NCBI GenBank assembly: GCA_943704525.1
Contig: CALSCQ010000860.1
Coordinates: 7,501 to 27,282, forward strand
DNA length: 19,782 bases
Direction of reading: 5' to 3'
DNA from: Pigoraptor vietnamica
Lineage: Eukaryota > Opisthokonta > Filasterea
Made by a program: the position numbers and the translations under genes. Below are positions 1 through 8,027 of this stretch, piece after piece (the first letter of the stretch is position 1; every line of letters begins with the position of its first letter). The notes under the pieces are model-generated. The model was not told where the DNA came from. It did no database searches and saw only the letters and a program-made list of their open reading frames with translations.

Positions 1-68
1 GCAGAGGTGTGTATGCGTGTGCGCGCACTGCTAGGCTTCTTCACGCGAGTCCTTGTTCCCTCTTGCAG

Positions 69-1103
69 CCAATTGGGGACATCGATGTGCATTGTCAGTG
101 GCGTTCGACCGACCAATTCTCACTGTGAGCAGGCACCCTCGCCGTCCCCCGCTGTCGCCGCTCTCGGCGCGGAAATGGCGGAAGTGCTGCTGTGGCGAAG
201 GGGTGCGCTGCACTATATGCAGTGCCACACGGTCGTGAACGATCCCTGCCGCCTCTCCACTCTCCGGCCCGACGTGAGTGCGCTGCCACTTGTGTCGTTT
301 GAGTCGCGTTGCTCACTTGTGTGCACGCGTGTGTTTGGTGCCTGCTCCTCTTCGCTAGCTACGACGAACCATCACCGCACCTCTTGCCGATCGCCCAGCT
401 GCCCAGTGTGACTCACTTCCCCTCTCTTACGCAGCGACTCGACGAGGGCGTCCGACAGCTCGTGGCCATGCTCAGCATTCGCGCGGCAGTGCCCAACGAC
501 CCCTTTGCGCGCCCACCACCCCCGGATGTCCCGCCGGAGGACGATGGCAAGCTGGAGCAGTTTATGCGCGAAGGTGAATGTCCAATGTGTGTGTGCGGCT
601 TGTCTGCGGCGACCGTGCCACAGGCGTGCGTGTGCTCGTATGCGTGTGCGTGGCCTACTACTCTGCGACGGATGCGTGTGCGTGTGTGTCAGCAACGCTC
701 ACGTGCATGTCTTCTATCTCTGCTTGTCTTCGTGCCAAGGTATTATGAGCGACACGCACCTCCTCGCGCTCGCGTACTGCGGCGAAATGGCTTATTGGCG
801 GTGGAAGCACGCCGCAGGTGCGTGTTCCGAATTGCCTGCACGTGACACTGTTGTTCGCGTGACAATGTTGTTCGCATGACACAGTGGCTCCTTTGTTGCG
901 AAATTCTGGCTCTGCGCAACCCACTCAATTGCGATGCCTTCCTGTTTTGTGACACGTTGCGTGACGCAGGCGGCGACGAGGCGAAGAGCACGGCCGTCAA
1001 TGCGCTCAAGAAGTACATCCGCGTCGTTCACGAGCTGCTCGAGATGCAGCAGCCGCACTGGGACACGTCGCGCGCGTTTGCGATGCTGCAGGAACTGTGC
1101 TGA
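69..1103 (+). CDS. RIMOC1: RIMOC1 (C5orf51/UPF0600) family protein, 3' part
   Basis: Proposed coding exons are 69-273, 435-573, 740-817 and 970-1103 (TGA at 1101-1103); all junctions are GT-AG and keep frame. The gene begins upstream of the window. The translation holds the family hallmarks: LLWRRGALHYMQCH, then a DEGVRQLVAML segment, then GIMSDTHLLALAYCGEMAYW, and a C-terminal ALKKYIRVV helix. These line up in order and spacing with human RIMOC1 as I remember it. The animal protein binds the MON1-CCZ1 exchange factor, stabilises RAB7A and helps recruit it to damaged mitochondria during mitophagy; the same endolysosomal role is inferred here. The first visible exon is uncertain. The acceptor after the pyrimidine-rich stretch ending at 68 is stronger, but an in-frame acceptor at 132 (exon from 133) would drop the non-conserved stretch before the WRRG block. 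The gene is convergent with the scaffold gene. Confidence 0.85.
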
Positions 1104-1393
1104 TAAATCGACCATGCCCGTCGTGTCGCAAATGTCCCTTCAAGCAACACAACAGCGGCCGGCGACACATTCGCGAAAGCATGCCTACACGCGCGCACGT
1201 GCAAGCAAACGCATTATTGATAATGGTGTTACCGACGCATCCACCAGTGCACTACGGCCAGAATGGAAAGTGACAACGCCGCATTGGTTGTGGGATTTGC
1301 ACGCCGCACGCAGCGACACGCGCACGAACGCACGCACACGCACGCACGCACGCAAACATACACACACACAAACGCGGCCCATACACAAACCCG
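1104..1393. other. Convergent 3' intergenic region with CA/CG-rich tract
   Basis: This region lies between the stop of the RIMOC1 gene and the stop of the minus-strand scaffold gene. The only structure is a low-complexity run of CACG, CGCA and CA repeats from about 1314 to 1376. No AATAAA is present on either strand, so both 3' ends must use a variant polyadenylation signal that I cannot place. No further gene is supported. Confidence 0.6.
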
Positions 1394-4300
1394 TTAGTCG
1401 GCGCTCTCGTAGATCGGCTCGTCGTCTTCGGCGGCCGCCGCAGGCTTTCCCTCTTCTCCAATGTCGTCGTATATCTCCTCCTCAAACTCGGGCGCTTCTG
1501 CCACCTTCGGCCTCTTCGAGTGGTCAACTGACGCGTACATGTCGTCGTCGTCTTCATCGTCCCACTCTGGCGCCGGCGGTTCAGCTGGCGCGGGTGCGGC
1601 GCTGACGGAGGGCGATGTCACGGGAGACGTAGGCGCTGCTTCCCCCTTGGCCTTTCTTGCCTCTTCCATCATGCGCTTTCGAACGGCGTCGGCATCCATC
1701 GCGACGAGCGCAGAGGGCACGAACCCGGCCTGTCCCTTGGCGTTCGTCGCAAGCCACGTGCCGCGCGGACACTCTGGCCCAATGTTCATGACCGAGAGTG
1801 TCTCGTCCACGTTGAATGCAAGGTGGTCGGGGTCCGTCGGGCGATACGTCTGCCGGCCAATCACCACTGATATGACCGTAAGCGATCGAGAGAGGAGATC
1901 GGCGACGTCCACGCGCTGTGGCTTGTCCGATCCGCCCTTGAACATCTTCTTGAAGCTGAACGCAGACGACGCGCGCTTGTCCTTCGGCGAACTAGCCGCT
2001 GCGGTCGCGACCGACGCAGGGCGTCCCTTCGGCGAGGCATCGGGGGCGACGGGCGCGACGGACACCGGCCGCGCGGCTGATTGTGCCTCCACGACAGTGA
2101 CGGGGCGTTCGGTTGCAATGGGCGCACCGCGGGGCGAGGTGGGGACTGGCGGCGGCTGTGCGGCTGTTTGCACAGCGCGCGCTTGCGGGACCGTCGGCGC
2201 ACGAGGGGACGTAGGGGTCGCGGACAAAACCGAGGGGGCGGCGAGTGGCGCAACTGCCGGCGCAACAGCCGGAGTGGGTGCGGGTGAGGCGGCGGCAGTA
2301 GCAGGCAAGGGGGCGACCACAGCAGCCTTGGTCTCGACGGGCTCTGCGGCGGCGGGCGTAGCAGCAGTGGGCGCAGTGGGCGCGTTCGCCGGGATCTGTA
2401 GCTTGAGATCGAGCGACTTGCGAGCCTGCGCAAATCGCAACCGCGACACGAATGGCGAGGGAAGAGAGAAGCGAGAGATCGGGGGAAAGGGTCAGCAGAT
2501 TTCGCGCTAATTTCGCGTGAATGCAAACCACACACAGGCGCTTCAAAGGCCCATCCGAGTTATCGGGTCAGCATCGTGGGCGCGCGTCCACAACTCCCCA
2601 CCCATGTCCGACAACAGGGAAGCAAGCCAAACAAACAATGTCAACCCACCCCGTCCCCCTTCGCCAGCGGCGATGACACGGGCGCCATGGTCGTGGGCCG
2701 CGCGGGCCCCTTCGCAGGCGACGGCGGAGGGGCGACCGGCAGCACAAACGCGCTTGCCGGGCGGTGGCTCGAGGGAGGGGACGAGGACGACGGCGACCCC
2801 GGCGCAACGCCGACGACGTTGCCGAGCAGCAGTTTCGGGTCGAGCTTACCGATGGGTCGGCCAATGGGACTCATTGGTGAGTCCTTGTCCTCTGTTGACT
2901 TTGCCGTGCCCGGCGTCTCCGGCACCGACGGCGTTGCGGAGGGCGATGAGGACGCTGCTTTGACCTCGTCGCTCGCAGCGCTCACGGGCGACGACAGCGC
3001 TGGCGGCTGCGAAGGGGCAGCTGCGGCGGCCTTGGGCGGGGATAAGACAGCGGACGAGGGTGTCTGCGGCTGGCTGCCTGGAACGGAGTCCGCCAACAAA
3101 TCGCTCGTGCGCGGCTTTGAGCGCGAGTTGGGACGGACGGGCTTTGCCGTCGTCGTCGCCTTCTTCGGGAGGTTGATGACGCCCTCCTTCGCCGCCTGCA
3201 GCACGCCCTCGGGTGTCCACGACACAATCACGCGCCTGCGACCGCCCTGTGCAATGGCGGGCTGCGCGAGGGACATGGGGCGCGCGAGTGGGTCCGATGG
3301 GGGCGTCTCGCGCGGGACGCGTGCCTGTGCGTCCTTCTGCGCCACAGTCGCAGGCTCGACGTCAAGCGCTGCGCTGTCGGCGGCGACCTCTTGGACAGTC
3401 TCGGGTGCGCCATGCTCGGCGTGCTGTTCGGCCACTGCGATCACGGGCACGCTCTGTTCCTCGGCCACTGCCGTTGCAGGCGCCTCGATAACGTTGCCCA
3501 CCGGCTGCAACGAACCGATATCACCCGGCACGCTTTCGTCGTGCGCGTTTTCCGCCAACACCGCAGCCGCCGCCTCGAGCGTCGCGTACGTGTCTTCGCA
3601 CTCGACAGGCTGTTCCACAGCCGCTTCGAGTGTCGCGTAAGTGTCTTCGTACTCAGCAGGCATTTCCACCGGCGCTTCGCACTCGACATGCTGCGCTTCA
3701 GGCTGCTCCGCAGCCGCTTCGAGCGTCGCGTAAGTGTCTTCGTGTTCGACAGGGCGTTCTACTGTCGCATATGTGTCTTCGTACTCGACAGGCCGTTCCA
3801 CCGTTTGCTCCGGCATCCCCTCCGCCAACACACCCGGTTGCACGTGCGGGTCGTCGCCTTCGGTCACATCGTCATGCCAATCGCGGCCCGCGGCAAAGTC
3901 GTCGCTTTCGTCGGCCTGCTCCGGATGAGCGGCAGCGGCGGCGTCTTCCTCGGCCTCTCCAGACGGCGCAGCGTACGAAGGGTCGACCGCCGTCTCGAGC
4001 GACTCTTCCTGCACTTCGATCTCGTCCTCGTTGTGTTCGACGACGTCGTGCGCCTCTTCGGTCGCGTAATAGTCGGACACTGCCGGCGCCCCCGACACTT
4101 CTATCGGAGGCTCGTCCTCTACTTGCGCCGACTCGGGCTCGTCTTCGCCGTAAGGAGCAGGCTCGGCGTAGTTGAGCTGCTCGCCCTCGGCGTCGTCGTC
4201 CGCAGCAGGGGCGTCTTCCTCGGCGTAGTACTTTGCGGCCGCGCTTTCGTCCGCCGCAAGCGCGTCCGCGTCAACGCCGGCGGACGATTCTTGCTCGTCG

Positions 4301-7300
4301 ATTACAACCCCGCCGTTCTGGCTGTCGTACAGCGCATCGTCAGAATCGTTCGCATACTCGTCGGACTCGGCCCCCTTCGTCTCAGTGACCTCCGCCGCCA
4401 CCGCCTCCGAGAGTGACCCGGTCGTCTCTACAGCCGTAGCGCCTTTCGGTGTGTCGCGAGGTCCGTCCAGCGGCGTCTCCTCAGGCGCGACCCTGTCCAC
4501 GTGACCTGCGACCGCGATGTCCGCCGCTTCGGCAGTTCCTTCGCCCGTAATGCATTCCGGCGCTGCAGCAACCCTTTCGGCCATCGACACGCCTCCCTGC
4601 TCGTCACGTGAGGCGCTTGCCTCGTTCGTGAGGGGCGACTCGAGTGTCTCCGCGGCCGCATCTTGCGCCACAGCCGACGCCGTTTCGCACACAGCAGGCG
4701 CTGCCTCATCCGCGCTCGTGGCCCCCTCCCCTTGCGTGTCGGTCGGCAATGCAGCCTCGTCCGCAGATCTGTTGCCGTCAGTCGCATCCGCGTCAGCGCT
4801 GGCTGTCGACGCGGCGCTCCCTGTCGTTGCCGATGTGGGCCCAGCAGAGGGTTCCACCACAACGGAGCGGCGCTGCTGTTGTGCCAGGTGTGCTGGCTTG
4901 GGGCGTACTGGGGGACGCGACCCTGGCCGCTTGGGTGCTAGCGCGTTCGCCGCCTGCTTCGCGCTCAATGGCCGTCCGGACTCGAGTGTGGGGCGGCGCG
5001 GTGCGACCGTGTTGTTGCCGCTCATGCGGCGTGCGGACGCGCCCTCCTCCTTCGGAACCTCCGAACCGACCTCTTGTCGAACTAGCGAAGCGGCACGGCT
5101 ATCTCGTCGCTTCTCCTCGGGCACGTCCGCCGGCTTCGACGACGTGCCCGCGCCGCCCTCGCGACGGCCCACGGATGATGCACGGCTGTCGCGCCGCTTG
5201 TCCTCCGTCTCACCAGCCTTTGCTGTGACACTCTTCGGCGGCTTGGGCGATACGGGCGGCGGTTGCTTTGCTGCGGGGCGGGGAGCACTCGCCACGGATG
5301 CAGCAGGCGTTACAGCGGCTGCGGGGGGTGTTGCAACGGCGGCCACAGCAATGTCGGGTTTGGGCACAGTCGCGGTCGGAACAGGGGGTAGAGCGGCAGT
5401 CGGCGCAGAGTCTTTCTGTCCGCTGGTCCTCCGGAGAGGGCCTGCAGGGGCACTCGCCGATAGCGAGGATTCGCCTTGGGATTCGCCGCTCTCGCGCCGC
5501 TGGCCGGGAAGCATGGGGCCGCTCGTCTGCCGGCTCATTCGGCGCTCCACTTGAGTCGCGCGCTCCCGCAGCGGTGCAAATTCCGAGCTGGGACGCCGCC
5601 CCTCCGACACAGGGTCGAGCGCCGAGCTCGTGCGGCGCTTGTTGTCCGGCGCAGCGCCCCGTGCTTCGGTGGCCGACTCGAGCGACTGCGCGCGCGGCTT
5701 GCCTGCCTCCGCCGGCAAGGGTGGCGGAGGGGCTTCGCCGCCCTCCTTGTCCGAGGACATCTTGCGCAGCAGTGTGACGACGTACTCGCGCGAGGGCTTT
5801 CGCTCCTTCGCCGCGGGTCCACGCACCGTCTCATACACCTCGCCGTCAGCCGCACGGGGCGCGGCGCTTGCGACAGCGCCGTCGTCCACGGCCACATACG
5901 TTCCACGGCGCCCTTGCTGATCCCCCGCAGCATCGGCAGCGGACAGCGAGGGCCCCTGCGACTCCGGCATGACGTAAATGTCGCTTGCGCGCCCCGCTAT
6001 TCCCTGGGGAAGTCCGTGCACCGCGTCGTCCACAAGAGTGTACGTGTCGCTCACGCGCAGTGTCGGGGTGGCGCCCTGCGGCAACTGCGCCAACACGGCG
6101 CGCGTGACGTCGTCCGGGACGGCGTATGTTTCACTCACGCGCGTCGCTTCACCCTGAGGGGCCATTGCGACCGCAGCCCGTGCGACGTCGTCCGGGACGG
6201 CGTATGTTTCACTCACGCGCGTGGCCGGCGAGTCGGACGGAATGTGCGCCAGTGCGGCGCGCATGGTGTCCTCGGGTATCGCATACTTCTCGCTCACGCG
6301 CTCGCTGGGACCGTCAGGAAGGTGCGAGAGAACGGTTCGCGCAACGTCCTCCGGAATCGCGTAGATCTCGCTCACACGCTCTGCGGGTCCGTCTGGAAGC
6401 CCCGCGAGGGCAGATGCGATGGCAGCCTCAGACAGCTGACCACCCTCCGGGACACTCTCGCCCGAAGTGCGGCGCGGCGGATCCTGCGAGGCCTTGCGCG
6501 ACGACGAGAGGGCCTGAGGAATGTCGTAGACCTCGTCCTCCATCGGCGCCGGCTGCTGTGTGTAGGGGGACGTCGTCATTGATATTGTCTCCTGCGACCT
6601 CTTTCTCATTTGAGATGCCGGCGGCGCCAGCGGCGTAAGCGTCGACGGGGGCTGCGGTACGGGAACCGTCGGATACGAGGACATTCGCACGCTCTGCGGC
6701 CGAGCGGTGCCAGGCAGCGGCGCAGCCACAGGTGCCGACGCATAGGCCGTGCTCGCGGGCCGCTTTGAGGGAGGCACAGAGGACTGCGGCATCTCATACA
6801 CGTCGCCGGGCGAAGGCGGGCGCGGCGCCACCTCCTTCGGCACGGCGGTCACGTGGCCAGCGGGCGCGAGTTGTGGCTTGGCCTGCGGCATCTCGTAATC
6901 CTCTTGCTCAGGAATGGCCGGCGCTGAGCGCAGAGTTTGCGAGGCGGCGCTCGATTGGAGCGATTGCGGCACTTCGTACAGTTCGCCGTCATCGACTGCG
7001 CCACCCCCGTCGCCCCCGCCGTGCGACGCGACAACAGGGTCATCATACGACTCCGCGGGGGCGTCGACGGGTCCATCGTCCCACTCATCCACCCAATTTG
7101 ATTCGCCGCCGGCTTCGATGTGCGTCGTGTGCTCAATGTTGAAGTCGGCTGCCAGGTCCAGCGATCCCTCGCGCGACACGGACGTGTGCGATCCGAGACT
7201 GTCTTTCGACTTTGATCGCCCAAAGATGCTCTTCGGCCGCGATCCCGTCGGCGAAGCGGGCGCCTCTTCGTGCGAGTCCGACTTGCCCTTGCGCCCGAGA

Positions 7301-7320
7301 GACGCAAAGAGGCGGCTCAT
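1394..7320 (-). CDS. Large phosphotyrosine-motif scaffold with C-terminal SH3-like domain
   Basis: Proposed model: exon 1 at 7320-2650, a 224-nt intron 2649-2426, exon 2 at 2425-1394 (TAA); 1900 residues. The donor GTGGGT sits two codons before an in-frame TGA. The acceptor follows a CT-rich tract, and both sides are phase 0. ATG 7320 (MSRLFASLGRKGK) has A at -3. The protein is mostly disordered, rich in Pro, Ala, Ser and Glu, with no membrane segment. In order it shows a basic N-terminus; YxxP motifs at Y92, 115, 142, 175, 265, 320, 346, 373, 399 and 449; nine RRxS motifs (about 286-767); proline motifs PPPVSPKPPK (near 690) and RPPVRPKPAHL (near 805); an acidic half with TYAT[VL] at Y1184, 1197, 1228 and 1245; an SH3-like domain (about 1735-1800); and tyrosines at 1854, 1876 (EEIYDDI) and 1896. 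I recognise no orthologue. An SH2/SH3 docking scaffold phosphorylated by tyrosine kinases is inferred from motifs alone. Alternative: two separate genes, less likely because exon 2 lacks an early ATG. Confidence 0.75.
1690..1885 (-). other. SH3-like domain region of the scaffold (degenerate ligand site)
   Basis: Residues about 1735-1800 of the scaffold read as an SH3 fold: DHLAFNVDETLSVM matches the acidic-hydrophobic RT-loop end and following strand, GTWLAT the central strand, and GQAGFVPSALV the conserved G-x-x-G-[FY]-[VI]-P-S ending. The ALYDY box is poorly kept, and the first of the usual paired tryptophans is Thr (GTW instead of the common DWW). Classical PxxP binding is therefore doubtful. 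A basic FKKMFKGG stretch about 20 residues upstream and an EEIYDDI motif downstream recall the helical SH3 domains of ADAP/FYB, which lack normal proline binding. That parallel is from memory of the family. Confidence 0.65.
2426..2649 (-). other. Inferred intron joining the two scaffold exons
   Basis: On the minus strand this segment starts GTGGGTTGA and ends in TTTGCGCAG. A long pyrimidine-rich tract and a CTGAC branch-point-like sequence precede the acceptor. The same donor, GTGGGT, is used in CCT5, RPL32, NDUFB7 and the Nudix gene. Splicing is phase 0 on both sides and skips the TGA at 2643-2641. Without it, exon 2 would be an open frame with no ATG over its first 150 or so codons. Confidence 0.75.
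3540..3800 (-). repeat. EDTYAT[VL] repeats in the acidic half of the scaffold
   Basis: Four copies of an [EC]EDTYAT[VL]E unit occur at Y1184, Y1197, Y1228 and Y1245, separated by Glu/Pro/Val-rich linkers. Extra tyrosines sit at Y1180 and Y1224 (EYEDTY). The YxxV/L cores with acidic residues before the Tyr resemble ITAM/ITIM-type SH2-docking sequences. The Y1184 to Y1197 spacing leaves nine residues between the two YxxV/L cores, slightly longer than a classical ITAM. Confidence 0.75.
5970..6430 (-). repeat. Six tandem 26-27-residue repeats carrying YAxP motifs
   Basis: Within scaffold exon 1, units of the form LP.G...RVSE.YA[IV]P[ED]D..R..LA recur with tyrosines at residues 320, 346, 373, 399, 427 and 449. 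Four units keep YAIP or YAVP. The fifth has YTLV and the sixth YVMP. Each unit also has a Ser three residues before the Tyr in an RVS or RAS context. The near-identical DNA of units three and four (two copies around 6106-6145 and 6184-6223) suggests recent duplication. Confidence 0.85.
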
Positions 7321-8027
7321 CTTCGCGAGCAGACCTGCTGCCTTCAAGCGACGTGCGTAGGTGTGTGCATCTCTCTCACGTAGGTCAACAAGAGTACACA
7401 ACCGCGTGTCACTCGTCGCCTTCGCACGGAACTTTTAGGGTGAGTTTCCCCTGTGTGCGTTCGCGGAAGAGCGACGGCGAACTTTTGCCGCTGTTTTCTC
7501 TCATCGCGAGTGACAGGAACACACGGGATTCATTCACCAACAACCCGATGTACTTTTTAGGACTTTTATTAAAGATCGTTTTGCATACGAAAAGTAGTAT
7601 TTCAGATATAATTGAAATACTAAACCAAGCTCCTCTAAACTATGAAATAACTATAGGCCAACTTCCGCACTGATTTATGAGGTCAGTTTGTTAGTAGAGG
7701 GTGCACATTTCGTGACCATCCTGTCCGCCTTCAATACTCTTTTCCATAGGCGAAAAATCAGCTGAGTATCATTATCCGGGGTATGTTCGTCCGCAGTACA
7801 TTTAAGATACGGTTCATTTTTGTGTTGGAGTTTGCTCACTATCCAATTTATTCTTCCGGTTTTGAGTTCAGAGAGTCCCAACTCAAAATCTCGACTCAAC
7901 TCGTGCACGAACCCGTTTTCTTTGCGCAACACAGTTTCCATCGCTCAAATACTCGTATTTTCTCTCTTCCCTTTGCGTGTCTTGAGCTTGGGACGGGCGC
8001 GTGTTGCGTCCGTTAATTGCCGCGACA
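7321..8027. other. AT-rich divergent intergenic region (scaffold / NDUFB7)
   Basis: About 700 nt separate the start codons of the minus-strand scaffold and the plus-strand NDUFB7. From about 7530 to 7960 the sequence is clearly AT-rich, unlike the GC-rich genes on either side. It presumably holds both promoters and 5' leaders. I see no clear TATA box at a convincing position. A perfect inverted repeat lies at 7595-7622. Short frames in both strands here (for example 88 codons at 7941-7675) have no recognisable content and are not called as genes. Confidence 0.6.
7595..7622. repeat. Perfect 10-bp inverted repeat with 8-nt loop
   Basis: The arms TAGTATTTCA (7595-7604) and TGAAATACTA (7613-7622) are exact reverse complements around the loop GATATAAT. 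It lies in the AT-rich divergent intergenic region. It could be a binding site for a dimeric protein or a remnant of a small mobile element; the sequence does not decide. Confidence 0.8.

Noticed and set aside
1394-2449. SH3-like frame as an independent gene starting at 2449
   Set aside because: The apparent start is GTG, not ATG, and the acceptor CAG eight codons in fits splicing from the upstream exon.
1461-2510. Long plus-strand frames antisense to the scaffold (also 2576-3640, 4517-5554, 5476-6582)
   Set aside because: They mirror the GC-rich codon structure of the minus-strand gene and consist of low-complexity Ala/Arg/Ser sequence with no domains.
7530-7673. Plus-strand frame ending in a protein-like hydrophobic stretch near 7550-7673
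   Set aside because: It has no start near the segment, reads antisense through the scaffold exon before it, and matches no family I know.
7675-7941. 88-codon ATG-initiated minus-strand frame in the AT-rich intergenic region
   Set aside because: No recognisable motif, composition of non-coding AT-rich DNA, and overlapping open frames on the other strand show that the stretch is simply stop-poor.
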